Assembly (NCBI GenBank): GCA_950022655.1
Contig: OX465580.1
Location: 45,816,028-45,880,027 of the forward strand
DNA: 64,000 nucleotides
Reading direction: 5' to 3'
From: Alentia gelatinosa
Lineage: Eukaryota > Annelida > Polychaeta > Phyllodocida > Polynoidae
Shown piece by piece: positions 54,090 to 63,619 of the stretch (positions are counted from its first letter, which is position 1; every line of letters starts with the position of its first letter). The notes beneath the pieces were generated by a model, which saw nothing but the letters and a program-made list of their open reading frames with translations, had not been told where the DNA came from and ran no database searches. The position numbers and the translations under genes were made by a program.

Positions 54090-54852
54090 TCTACAATCAG
54101 TTTACAGTATGAAACAGTAATTATGGATACATCATATACTTAGAATAACTCAAAAATCGGCAACAAATCAAAGTAGTGAATAGATTCCAGGAGTTAACTT
54201 CATCAAAATGTGTAATAGGTATTCATTTATCTCCTGTAAGGTTTCTGCCATTTAAACTACATTCATTCACAAGTTTTGATGACATTAATATTATTCAGAG
54301 GATTAAACACCACTTTCACAGGACATTTCTAAAATATAAGTAGGATTGATTTTGATATAGCATATAAAATGCAGCCTTATAATGTCAGATTCTGATGAGT
54401 ACTCCAGTGATATAGTCTGCACTAATAACATTCGAGTTGAAAAACACAAATGTAAAAATATCATTGATAATGATCACGGGGTCAAGAATTTTGGGGATTT
54501 TGCATATGCTCCTACTTTGTTCTAACGCATACAATATTTGGAGGAGAGATAGGGGGTCTATTTTTTTTGGTGAAATTCATACCTTATGGATGGCTCCCTT
54601 TATACCTTTAATAATAAGATTTATAGTATATGCATATTACGGGGCCATTCATAAACATTTGTGGTTTATTTCATACAGCTTTGCATTTTCATATTTACGG
54701 GTTTGAACCGTTACCAAGATACAGTTTATTACAGTTAAGATTTATGGTCTGGGATATATTACAGGTTTAAACCGCTATAAAATACAGCTCAGTACAGTTA
54801 AATAACCTACACATTTTAGAGAATGCTTCCGACACTCCGACACACTCCAACA
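54090..54852. other. Non-coding flank of the complete Ngaro element
   Basis: 54698-54802 has two ~75 bp tandem copies (GGTTTGAACCGTTACC / GGTTTAAACCGCTATA with ATACAGYTYA.TACAGTTAA). No gene. Confidence 0.4.
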
Positions 54853-55170
54853 CATTACCCCTTTACCCGCAACACAAAAGTATAAAGCAGAGGTTGGGCA
54901 AATAAAATTTATTTTAATTTTATGAGCGAAGATAGAAGATATTAATACGTGATAGTAATATCTTAAAGATAACAAGATACATATGGAAGATATGTTATGT
55001 TATATGATAACATATTGGTAGATATGATACATATATGGTAATATGGTATATGTTATACGTGATAAGGTATAATGTATTACATATGTTGATATGTAATAGT
55101 ATAATACATATGGATATACATGTATAAAGTATAATGGTATATATGAATATACAGTGTGTATAAAAACGCC
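54853..55170 (-). repeat. Split direct repeat A1 (outer 3' copy)
   Basis: 318 bp, copy of 55397-55714 at a constant offset of 544 bp; I find one difference (C/T in TTAATAYGTGATAG). In the sense direction it ends GGGGTAATG. Confidence 0.9.
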
Positions 55171-55205
55171 CTACGAGAGTAGGAAGATATAGGAGAGGGT
55201 GGGTG

Positions 55206-55395
55206 GGAGAAAATTGGAGAGCGTCTGAACGTAGTGAAGCGCGTGAAGAGAGTGAGAGAGAGTGTGAGAGCGTGCTTCACCACGTGACCTAATAGTTCAC
55301 GTGATTCGCACGAGGGGGCGCGCAGGGAGCGCGAGTACAGAGGGAGTGCGCTAGGTGGAGCAATGACCGCCCCTGACCCTACGGCCATGGGCTAC
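55206..55395 (-). repeat. Split direct repeat B1
   Basis: 190 bp, between A1 and A2, copy of 60141-60330 with very few changes (AGAGAGTGTG versus AGAGACTGTG). In sense it starts GTAGCCCATGGCC. It abuts A2. Confidence 0.9.
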
Positions 55396-55396
55396 C

Positions 55397-55714
55397 CATT
55401 ACCCCTTTACCCGCAACACAAAAGTATAAAGCAGAGGTTGGGCAAATAAAATTTATTTTAATTTTATGAGCGAAGATAGAAGATATTAATATGTGATAGT
55501 AATATCTTAAAGATAACAAGATACATATGGAAGATATGTTATGTTATATGATAACATATTGGTAGATATGATACATATATGGTAATATGGTATATGTTAT
55601 ACGTGATAAGGTATAATGTATTACATATGTTGATATGTAATAGTATAATACATATGGATATACATGTATAAAGTATAATGGTATATATGAATATACAGTG
55701 TGTATAAAAACGCC
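55397..55714 (-). repeat. Split direct repeat A2 (inner copy)
   Basis: Copy of A1. It begins ~45 bp downstream of the recombinase stop codon, so it doubles as the 3' UTR. Confidence 0.9.
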
Positions 55715-55759
55715 AAAAATCCATGAAAAAGTGGCGTGGAGGGTGGGAAAAGGTTCGAG

Positions 55760-56767
55760 TCACTTGTTAATTGACTTTATCAGAGAGTCGTTAACCTGAG
55801 TGGCACTCGACACTCGGATGTAGCTCCTGTGAGCGTTCGAGCGCCACCCCCCGTATCTCTGGATGGAGAGTTCGGGGACCCCGGCCTGGAAGGCCTGAGT
55901 GGCCGCGGCCTTTCTCAGGTTGTGCAACGTGTACGTTTTCGCCGGGATCCCCGCCAGAGCCGTAAGTCTGTCCCATTCCCTCGTCAGCGACCTGGTCGTT
56001 ATCGGTGACCGATCAGCGTTCATCAGGAACGGGTCTCGGTCGCTAGACGTGGGAACGGCCGCGATCATCTCTCGCACGGCTTGCATAGGGCACGACCTCC
56101 GGTCGGGAGAGGGCTGGAGAGCCACGTGCTTCTCCTCTCCAACACACTGGAGGTTTTTTGCCGCTTTTACCCTGACGGTGACGTGAGTTGACGTGACTTT
56201 CACGTCCCCGTGAGTTAGGTGCCTGTCCGGATCGAATCCTCGGACGGATGGTGGGGCGACCTCGCTCTGCCGCAGGGCCGCGAAGAACATCAGCAGGCAG
56301 GCCGCCCTGGTGGCCCGGTCGAGGGGCGTGGCCGTTAGTCCACCGAGGACGCTCCTGAGGGCCTGCATCGGGATGGGCGGTTTGATGTTCGGCGTGTAGT
56401 CCCTCTTCATTGCGTCGATGGCCCTCTTTACTCTCGCGTCCTCGGTCGCCGCGACGTTGCCCCCGGACAGGCGCAGGTGCGACCGTAGGTGCGACAAGTG
56501 GTTGGCCACGGTCGCGGGCGAGGGGGCGTGGTCCCGGACGTACTCCAGATACGACGTGACGAGGCTGACCGACGGCTGCTGCGGGTCCGTACCCGTCCTC
56601 CGGCAGAATGCGATGTAGGTCGATACGGCGCTTCGCTGGTTCGCGACCGTGCCGGGGGCACGCGCCGCGGCTTGCCGCGCAGATGCCCTCTGCTGGAGAC
56701 AACGTAGCGCCGGATCTGCAGGAGAGCCGGAGGACAGGCACAAATGAGGCGTGGTTACAAGGCACAA
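55760..56767 (-). CDS. Tyrosine recombinase of the Ngaro-type element
   Basis: 335 codons. An N-terminal SAM-like core-binding region (residues ~38-125: GTVANQRSAVSTYIAFCRRT, TVANHLSHLRSHLRLSGG) is followed by the catalytic domain: Arg166 in FFAALRQSEV, His282 and Arg285 in TLHNLRKAAAT, Trp308/His313 in GGWRSNAH, and Tyr316 in HRSYI. The R, HxxR and Y set is complete, so it should be active. It integrates the circular DNA copy. The frame overlaps the pol frame by 725 bp. The start Met at 56767 is the first in frame; the conserved part begins about 35 residues later, so a later start or frameshift expression is possible. Confidence 0.9.
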   Translation of the reverse strand: MCLVTTPHLCLSSGSPADPALRCLQQRASARQAAARAPGTVANQRSAVSTYIAFCRRTGTDPQQPSVSLVTSYLEYVRDHAPSPATVANHLSHLRSHLRLSGGNVAATEDARVKRAIDAMKRDYTPNIKPPIPMQALRSVLGGLTATPLDRATRAACLLMFFAALRQSEVAPPSVRGFDPDRHLTHGDVKVTSTHVTVRVKAAKNLQCVGEEKHVALQPSPDRRSCPMQAVREMIAAVPTSSDRDPFLMNADRSPITTRSLTREWDRLTALAGIPAKTYTLHNLRKAAATQAFQAGVPELSIQRYGGWRSNAHRSYIRVSSATQVNDSLIKSINK

Positions 56768-58517
56768 CAGTCATGAGATTATGAAATGACAGGTAACGTT
56801 CAGCTCTAGCATTGTCTCTGGAGGTGAGGTGCGACCGGCTGAGGGCGTCCGCGACCGAGTTGAGGACCCCCGGGATGTGGGTGTACAGGAGGTCCACCTG
56901 TAATTTCGCCTGTACCATCCAGGCCTGGCGCGCGCACTCGGCGAGGACCCGGTTGCGTGCCCGCCCCGACGTGAGTGCCTGGACAGTCCCCATATTGTCG
57001 CAGAACACCTCCACCCTCGTGCCTCGGTCACGGTCCGTGAGGAACGTGTTGAGGGCGTAGATGGTATTGAGGGCCTCGAGCTCCGAGATACACTCCACCG
57101 GGTCCCCGACCGGGCAGACCTGACCGGAGTACGCCAGGCGGCCGTCCGTGCCCCCCACGCCGGTGAGGCAGGCGTCCACGGTGATACATTTCGTCGGGGG
57201 GCCCCTGGGGATCAAGGCACGCCCATTCCACCCGTCAGCGAATCTCGAGAACCAGTCGAGGTCCTGCCGCATGTCCGACGAGATGTTGATGTAGAATCCG
57301 GACATGCCTCGCAGGGCCTCGAGGAGCTTGCTGACGAATGCCCTTGCCGGCCGGATGCACTTTGCGACATGTAGTATTTTCCCCAGTATCGACTGGAGCT
57401 GCCGCTTCGTGAGTGACCGCTTCCGGGAGACGGCCGCGACGTGTTGCCGCACGTCCTGCAGTTTGTCTTCCGGGATCGATAGCGTCATCTTCGCGGCATC
57501 GATGTCGATCCCTAGCCAGCGGACCACCTGCGACGGTTCCTGAGCTTTGTCCCGGGCCTCGGGGAGACCCAGCTCGCGGAAGAGCTCCCGGGCGGTCGCG
57601 AAGTCCGCCGCGGCTTTCTCCTTCGACGGCGATATGATGATTAGGTCGTCGAGATACATCGCTCCCTCGACCCCCTTGCCGGCCAGAATCTCCACTATGG
57701 TATCCGCTACGCACTGCATATGGTACGAGGACGCGCGGGCACCAAACGGCATGGCCGTATCACAATAGTACCCGCCGTCCCACATGAAGCATAGGAGGGG
57801 CCAGTCCAGGGGGTCGCAGCGAAAGTTCTTGTATGCCCTAGCGATGTCGATCGAGGCCATATAGGCCCCGGGGCCCGACCTCAGGAGGCGGGAGACGAAC
57901 CCGTCGATGGTAGGGAGGCTGTGCTCCCTTTCCTCCCCGTAGACCGAGTTCTTCATCACGAAGGCATTGACGCTCTGTTGCCGCGGGAACGTCATGTCCG
58001 TTATTACTCTCCGGGCCTCGGAGTCCCGCTTCTCCCGCGACATCAGGGGAGACACGTGGCACCACGGGCTGAACGGGGCGTCGGAGAACGGGCCGAGCAG
58101 ATTGGAGAACGACAGCTCCTTTTTCACAAACTGCCCTACCTCGGTCGGGTACCCGGTGGCACTAGGGTGGTTAGGCACCCCTCTGGTATCCGTCGTGGGA
58201 CCGAGGTATCCCAGGGGGAAGCCGTATCGTATGAAGCCCAGCAGCTCCTGCTTCCCCCGCATGCCCGTGAGGTATTTCTCCCACGCCCGCAACCGTAGGT
58301 CCGTGGGGAGAGTAATCTTGCTGCACATCGCGTTGGGCAGGCCCGAGGCCCGCACTGCCTCGTAGATGTGGCCGTGCGCCGGCGGGGCGCCGTCCTGCAT
58401 CCGGGGCCATTCCGCGCGCCGATGTGCCCTGAACGCCTCCGGGTCCGTACGAGTCCCGGCGGCAATAATCCCGGTCCGACACACTTCCTCGAGCTTAGCG
58501 AAGTCCGGGGCGCGCAC
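56043..58517 (-). CDS. Pol: reverse transcriptase and RNase H of the Ngaro-type element
   Basis: 824 codons in one frame. A conserved lead-in (PSATGYPTEVGQFVKKELSF) precedes the RT: VITDMTFPRQQSVN near residue 171, motif A ASIDIARAYKNF (~221), motif B AMPFGARASSYHMQ (~255), and the catalytic AMYLDDLIIISPS (~287). RNase H follows: ITVDACLTGVGG (Asp448), ISELEALNTIYALN (Glu479), VEVFCDNMGTVQAL (Asp507), VADALSRSHL (Asp557). All are intact. Conservation with the 53.7 kb remnant ends near residue ~600; the last ~220 residues lie opposite the recombinase ORF and are probably only open by chance. Copies element RNA to DNA in virus-like particles. Confidence 0.9.
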   Translation of the reverse strand: MRAPDFAKLEEVCRTGIIAAGTRTDPEAFRAHRRAEWPRMQDGAPPAHGHIYEAVRASGLPNAMCSKITLPTDLRLRAWEKYLTGMRGKQELLGFIRYGFPLGYLGPTTDTRGVPNHPSATGYPTEVGQFVKKELSFSNLLGPFSDAPFSPWCHVSPLMSREKRDSEARRVITDMTFPRQQSVNAFVMKNSVYGEEREHSLPTIDGFVSRLLRSGPGAYMASIDIARAYKNFRCDPLDWPLLCFMWDGGYYCDTAMPFGARASSYHMQCVADTIVEILAGKGVEGAMYLDDLIIISPSKEKAAADFATARELFRELGLPEARDKAQEPSQVVRWLGIDIDAAKMTLSIPEDKLQDVRQHVAAVSRKRSLTKRQLQSILGKILHVAKCIRPARAFVSKLLEALRGMSGFYINISSDMRQDLDWFSRFADGWNGRALIPRGPPTKCITVDACLTGVGGTDGRLAYSGQVCPVGDPVECISELEALNTIYALNTFLTDRDRGTRVEVFCDNMGTVQALTSGRARNRVLAECARQAWMVQAKLQVDLLYTHIPGVLNSVADALSRSHLTSRDNARAERYLSFHNLMTVVPCNHASFVPVLRLSCRSGATLSPAEGICAASRGACPRHGREPAKRRIDLHRILPEDGYGPAAAVGQPRHVVSGVRPGPRPLARDRGQPLVAPTVAPAPVRGQRRGDRGRESKEGHRRNEEGLHAEHQTAHPDAGPQERPRWTNGHAPRPGHQGGLPADVLRGPAAERGRPTIRPRIRSGQAPNSRGRESHVNSRHRQGKSGKKPPVCWRGEARGSPALSRPEVVPYASRARDDRGRSHV

Positions 58518-58872
58518 GGAGGGGCTCCGTCCTCGGTCCCGTGGCCGGTCGTGCCCGGGTGGGGGACGCCCACCGGCACGGCCACGTGGTCCTGCGGAGT
58601 CGTGTTGTTATTGTTGTTGTGTATTGCCCGCCCGTCACGTGGGGGAATCCTCACTCCGTGTGTGACGTCACGTGTCGGGCTGGCCTCACGTGGGGAGGTG
58701 CCGACCGGGAGTCGGCCGCTGACCACCTGTGCCCACGTGGCCGTTGGCGGTTTCCTGTCCCATGTTGTTTCAGCACTGGACGTCTCTGTGATCTCACGTG
58801 CCGCGTACCCTATGACCCCGGGAGCCCGGGTGGGGGGTGCACGTGAGCATCCTGTAGTCGGGTGCGCTCCGG

Positions 58873-60039
58873 TTACTCTCGGGGCGCACCGTGCCCGTTT
58901 TTTGCCGGCTGCGGAAGTCCATGTTGGTAGAGGGCATCCGGTCCAGGGTCGGCCGCCCTCATCGTGTATCCGGCCTGCGGGGGGTATCCGCCTTGCTGTC
59001 CGCGGCGTGTTGTTTGAGGGGCTACCGGCTGGGACTCGTAACCCATGGTGTACCCCAGTTTGCGGTTACAGGCATGGAGCGAGTGCCCGCACTGTTTCCC
59101 CACCGAATCGCAGAACGAGCAAATGTGAACCCATTTCACGGGCCCGTCCTCGTGCCCGCTCCGATGCCTGCACCCTCTCTCCGAATTAAACTGCCGGCAA
59201 GGCAGCTCCCTCGCTTTGTCCTTCCCTGCGTTATCCGGTCCGGCCGATCGGGTCGAGGTCGTCATGGCGAGCCGGACTCGCTCCTCCTGTATCAGACCGT
59301 AGTCGAACCAGCTAAGCCTGCCGGCCTCGATTTGGTCGAACACAAATTGGCTCCATCGCCTCACCCCGGCCCACGGTCGAGATTGGGCATCGATGGATAC
59401 CTGGTGGAGGTGCTTAAACATGTGGTCCCGGTCGGCGGGCTCCACGGCTCGGTCGTCCCCCAGCAGACCGAGGAACGCGCTAACGTATTCCATCGGCCCT
59501 AGGGACCCCCGCACCTCCAGCTTCTGAGACAGTGTAAATACGCCCTCGCGGTCCACAAACATAAATGGCTTCGAGGTCAACCGAGAGATGTTTAAGTCCG
59601 AATGGAGCTTACCCGTAGTCCTGTCGTGTCTGATGGCCTCACGGTCCAGCTCGCGTTGGATGTAGGAGTCGGCCGCATACCGCTCCCTCAACTGGCGTGG
59701 CGGAGGCACGACCCGTGCGGCCTGGTCCTCGGCCCACTCGTTGGTGCGTCGATCCACGGCCGACTGGACGGAAGGTGGCCGTGAGGCCCGGTCGTTGGTC
59801 CGTTGCTCCGACAGCTGGTTGATAGCGGCCAGGACTCCCCCGATCTGATCTTTCATATCGTTTTTGAAGTCGGCGAGGCCTTTCTCCACGGCCACGAGCC
59901 TGACCGTCTTAACACTGCCTACCTCGGAGGCCGACTCCACGTGCTCCTCCGACGGCCGTTGGGTAGATTCCGACGTTACCTCAGCCTCCGCATCGGCGTG
60001 CGATGTGCTGGGGCCTGCTCGTGTCTTCGGCATCCTCAC
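58873..60039 (-). CDS. Gag-like ORF of the complete Ngaro-type element
   Basis: 388 codons. A disordered, charged N-terminus, a short coiled-coil-like stretch (LVAVEKGLADFKNDMKDQIG, ~residues 48-70), a conserved core (RQLRERYAADSYIQRELDRE; DREGVFTLSQKLEVRGSLGP; YVSAFLGLLGDDRAVEP) and a Cys/His array near the C-terminus: CRQFNSERGCRHRSGHEDG, HICSFCDS, CGHSLHACN, probably a zinc-binding RNA-contact domain. It aligns with the gag at 27585-28691. It is separated from pol by ~355 bp, so pol needs its own start or another mechanism. Confidence 0.85.
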   Translation of the reverse strand: MRMPKTRAGPSTSHADAEAEVTSESTQRPSEEHVESASEVGSVKTVRLVAVEKGLADFKNDMKDQIGGVLAAINQLSEQRTNDRASRPPSVQSAVDRRTNEWAEDQAARVVPPPRQLRERYAADSYIQRELDREAIRHDRTTGKLHSDLNISRLTSKPFMFVDREGVFTLSQKLEVRGSLGPMEYVSAFLGLLGDDRAVEPADRDHMFKHLHQVSIDAQSRPWAGVRRWSQFVFDQIEAGRLSWFDYGLIQEERVRLAMTTSTRSAGPDNAGKDKARELPCRQFNSERGCRHRSGHEDGPVKWVHICSFCDSVGKQCGHSLHACNRKLGYTMGYESQPVAPQTTRRGQQGGYPPQAGYTMRAADPGPDALYQHGLPQPAKNGHGAPRE

Positions 60040-60140
60040 GTTGTTCTGGCGGACAATTACTCGTACTTTTAAACCTTAACGACCTCGGGCCAATACTCGT
60101 GGAGTATCCGGTGCCGCGAGCGATGTAGGCCAAAAATAGC

Positions 60141-60330
60141 GGAGAAAATTGGAGAGCGTCTGAACGTAGTGAAGCGCGTGAAGAGAGTGAGAGAGACTGT
60201 GAGAGCGTGCTTCACCACGTGACCTAATAGTTCACGTGATTCGCACGAGGGGGCGCGCAGGGAGCGCGAGTACAGAGGGAGTGCGCTAGGTGGAGCAATG
60301 ACCGCCCCTGACCCTACGGCCATGGGCTAC
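60141..60330 (-). repeat. Split direct repeat B2 (5' end of the element)
   Basis: 190 bp at the sense 5' end, about 100 bp upstream of the gag start; likely includes the promoter/leader. It contains CACGTG and a palindromic CACGTGA...TCACGTG pair. Confidence 0.85.
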
Positions 60331-61789
60331 TAATTAAACATGTTCGATTTTGTCGGAAGGCCTGCAACACGGCCATTCTATAGTGGCCGTATTGGAGTGT
60401 GTCAGGGTCCACGTCGTAACACAGGTTCCACTTCTACGATAGACCCATGCGTTTTGACAAAAACTTTTTATCGGGACGCTTGTCGTACGGCTAATGTAGT
60501 GTGTCGGTTTTTTCACAGTTCTCATAAATAATGTTTGTAATTTCTTGTCATGGAACATCTGAAATGCCATTTTCGTACTTATAAAATAGTATCTAATCTC
60601 AACTATATCACACAACTTACACTTCCTGTATACTCTCTAAGGAGGTGTGCATTTATAGGCAATTTTATAGGCTTATCCTTCCAGTATTAAGTGAGTGAGC
60701 ACAGATGGAGAAACGCTTACCAGTTTTTATACCAAACTTCCTTTCACCCAGGACACTGACTGTTTTTCTCAATATTACTTGAATGTGCTAATTAACATTT
60801 TAGTGGTTTTCTACTCTTGAAGTATATGTTGTTGTGCATATTTTCCCCAAAAAAATCATAAAAATTTGGCCCCTTGCCAACTGTTTGTGAAGAAAATTAT
60901 AAATTTTATGAAAATCTGGAACAATCGAAAAGAAATTGGGAAAACCATTCATTGCGCCACAACTTCAAAATGGTGCAGAAAACCATTACACCGACCTCTA
61001 GGATCTTCAAACGCCACATAAGTTAAGATGTGTCATTTTCTATTCTTCGAAATATTGATTATTTTTGCTGAAACTGTGTGTTTTATGTGCTGAATATGGT
61101 TAGAAACTTGGTAAATATATCCTAGAAAGCTGAGCAGTATGTATTTATTGAATGTTTCGCTGGTTGGTTTTTTGTTGTTGTTCTGCAATTTTGAACTTGT
61201 GCCCGTTCCTCGCACCTGGTGGGTGGGCAAAAACAGGGAGATTTTCTTTGTCTCTGGGTCAATAGCTTTGAACCAAGCCAAGAAATGGAATGGGCAAAAG
61301 TTTGTAAATGGGTTTATCGAATCTAGTATGCTTCCTTCTGTGTACAGGGTATCACATATGCAGAGGTTTAATATTGTAAAAAAACATGTTACCTTTCACA
61401 TTTAGATAGCTATTTCACCATTTGGGGAGATAGGGTTTTGGCCACACAGGTTTGACAAGGTTCCACCCGTTCTTTTTTTTCAAATTTGAATTTTCAAATG
61501 AGGCTTTCACAAATATTTTTGTCTGGATCTACCAAACTGTGCAAACCACATTTCCTTCTTAACATAAACACTGCAGGAAATAGTTAGATTGTATGTTTTA
61601 AAAGGTTTATAGTGTATTTATATCCGATATGTGTTACAGTTACGCTTCTTCCGGCGAAACATGTTCAACATTGCACTGTGGTTTTTTTATTGTCTTTCCA
61701 CCTACCACCACCCAACAGGCTTTGTTAATTTAGATGATGTATCTCTTGAAGGTTGAAAACAGTTCTAGCGTGTACATATATACATGTTT
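60331..61789. other. Non-coding flank
   Basis: 60338-60356 shares ACATGTTCGATTTTGTCG with the centre of the TTAA MITE at 47311-47743. Short frames (61033-61281 minus, 61139-61405 plus) show no domain. Confidence 0.35.
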
Positions 61790-62110
61790 GCTACGAAAGT
61801 AGCAAGCTTGGTGCCTCTGCATGTAATATTAACTGTGATACAAGTGTTTCTATGTGGACATAGCACACTGGTCATGGGCGCAAGTTTTGGGGGAACGTTC
61901 AAAACTAAAGTAAGGTCTCAGGTGTCATCCAGGTGGTTTAGAAAATTGCTCCTTAGCTATCCAAAACCATTTGTTTCATATAGTAGAGACGTTGGGACGT
62001 CTGTTAGTGGGTTTTATTGGTGGTTCTGAGTAAATTAACTTAGTTCTGACTGTGTTGCATGTGGTTCTGTGTGGACCTAGCAAACTGGTCACGGGCACAA
62101 GGTTTTTGGG
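61790..62110. repeat. Diverged duplication, ~215 bp unit
   Basis: GTGTTTCTATGTGGACATAGCA/CACTGGTCATGGGCGCAAG near 61843 and GGTTCTGTGTGGACCTAGCA/AACTGGTCACGGGCACAAG near 62062. Confidence 0.5.
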
Positions 62111-62427
62111 AATGTCCGAAACATAGATGGGTTCAATCAGCCATATATCAAGGTATGATAATGATACTAGTAACCTCTGATATTTGTATCCTTTTGCAGT
62201 AGGGATGTATAGCTTTGTGAAGAAGAAGTGCCTTTTTTTAATTAGAGGGGTTATGGCTAGTGTAGACTAATTTTTAAAATGTTATTTATTTTGTGATGCT
62301 TAAATTCAATTTTCCTGAAATATGAGTAAAAGTTGTTCATATGATAGACATGATAATATTCACAGAAACTCAACGAAATTTGGTACACATAAAGTTCAGT
62401 ATTAATTCTATCATAATTTTTCCAGTC

Positions 62428-62557
62428 CTTACGAGTAACGGCGTCAGCCGTGGGTAGTAATTTTTCTGGTCCTCACCAAGTAACTTTGACATTCTCTCAA
62501 AGTTACTCAGTGAGGACCAGAAAGATTACTGCCCGCGGCTGACGCTCACCTCGTAAC
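62428..62557. repeat. Long hairpin MITE, ~60 bp arms, very short loop
   Basis: CTTACGAGTAACGGCGTCAG ... TTCTGGTCCTCACCAAGTAA/CTTTGA pairs with TCAAAGTTACTCAGTGAGGA/CCAGAAAGATTACTGCCCGC ... GACGCTCACCTCGTAA. The loop is ~5-7 bases. A relative lies at 37906-38017. Confidence 0.65.
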
Positions 62558-63033
62558 TTTAACTTTCTCTCACTGGAACATTCCTTCGTTCTATCACATA
62601 TGGCTGTCAAAGTCTTCAAGTTAAGTTTAGATGTCTGTTTGGCCCTTTGATCATATTTCTTCCCATTCAAAGTAGAATGATTGTTATCGAGAAAGAACCT
62701 CCGCAATAACCTATGGAATAAATAAGTAGTATCATTCACAACATTGTTCACAGTAGGATATTATCATCTTTGGCAAATTATGGGCATAGTCATGACATAT
62801 AAGTCTCCCAGAGACATTGGTGAATGTTACATTTCGCATAAATAGAGAGTAGTATCGCAATTGGAAGAACCTGGTTATTTCTAGTTCGCACACCCTGGGT
62901 CTTAGTAGGACACTCACAATCTCAATAGCTTTGTATGTAGTCCACATAATTAGAACATGATTCATTGCTAGCTCCTATATTATCAGAGTTAAAATTAACA
63001 AAACACTCCTGTAGTTTATTTCTATCTAGTTTT
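62558..63033. other. Probable decayed repeat, non-coding
   Basis: Minus-strand frames 62503-62751 and 62732-62965 are weakly protein-like, but no domain could be assigned; they may continue the LINE fragment to the right. Confidence 0.25.
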
Positions 63034-63163
63034 TTAAATCCCTATATAAACAATAATATTCCTTTTGGCATGTTCCCTTTTCGTTTTCCGTATACCATAG
63101 ATCATTATATGGTCTGACAAATAATGATTTATGTTTCCAGACTCTTTTATAAAGTTACTATTA

Positions 63164-63165
<2 letters not shown>
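63034..63165 (-). pseudogene. Possible LINE endonuclease end (SDH motif)
   Basis: On the minus strand SGNINHYLSDHIMIYGIRKT and KREHAKRNIIVYIGI resemble the terminal LSDH..(V/I)......K segment of LINE endonucleases (LINE A has MLSDHLVVFAVKKK). It is cut by the TA microsatellite on the right and by a stop on the left. Confidence 0.4.

Positions 63166-63231
<66 letters not shown>
63166..63231. repeat. (TA)n microsatellite, ~66 bp
   Basis: Uninterrupted TA repeat; Ile-Tyr ORFs on both strands are artefacts. Confidence 0.95.
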
Positions 63232-63234
<3 letters not shown>

Positions 63235-63619
63235 CAATATGGCTGGACCGGAAGTATAGAAGGAATATACATTACTCTCATCATAAAGGCAGAGAAACAC
63301 CAAGCGAGAAGAGTGGCGATTTCCAGTATCGTCACCACAGAATAACGTGTATGTTAGCTATTATTTCATAACTCACTGATAATTGCTTCTGAGATGCTAG
63401 ATTATCGGTGGGAAATATGACAACGAAATAATATCTCATGTACATGCCATTCTGTGTTGGCTTTTCTGGAGATCGCTGCCGTTTCTCGCTCGGTGGGTGG
63501 CGGGCATATGACATGTTGGTTTCTATCGTAAAACTGTATGAGTTTTAATCTTGGCCACCGTATGCCACGACTAGAGTTTGGCGCCAAAATTCCAGGAGTG
63601 TAATGCGATGGCCACGATT

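Larger units (their letters stand above)
54853..60330 (-). mobile_element. Complete Ngaro-type tyrosine-recombinase retrotransposon with split direct repeats
   Basis: Reading on the minus strand: B2 (60330-60141), gag, pol (RT/RNase H), recombinase, then A2 (55714-55397), B1 (55395-55206), 35 bp, and A1 (55170-54853). A1/A2 (318 bp) and B1/B2 (190 bp) are each near-identical pairs. This A-ORFs-B'A'B' layout is the split direct repeat arrangement of PAT and Ngaro elements. There is no methyltransferase domain between RNase H and recombinase, which favours Ngaro. Length 5,478 bp. There is no obvious target duplication, as expected for recombinase-mediated integration. All catalytic residues I can see are intact, so it may be recently active. 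Confidence 0.9.

Noticed and set aside
54853..55714. The ~320 bp direct repeats as LTRs of an LTR retrotransposon
   Set aside because: Both copies lie on the same side of the coding region, a second pair is interleaved, and the element encodes a tyrosine recombinase, not a DDE integrase.
58368..59189. 273-codon plus-strand ORF opposite gag/pol
   Set aside because: Antisense shadow of GC-rich Ngaro genes; Arg/Gly/Pro/Val composition typical of such shadows.
63034..63345. Ile-Tyr repeat ORFs
   Set aside because: Produced by the (TA)n microsatellite.
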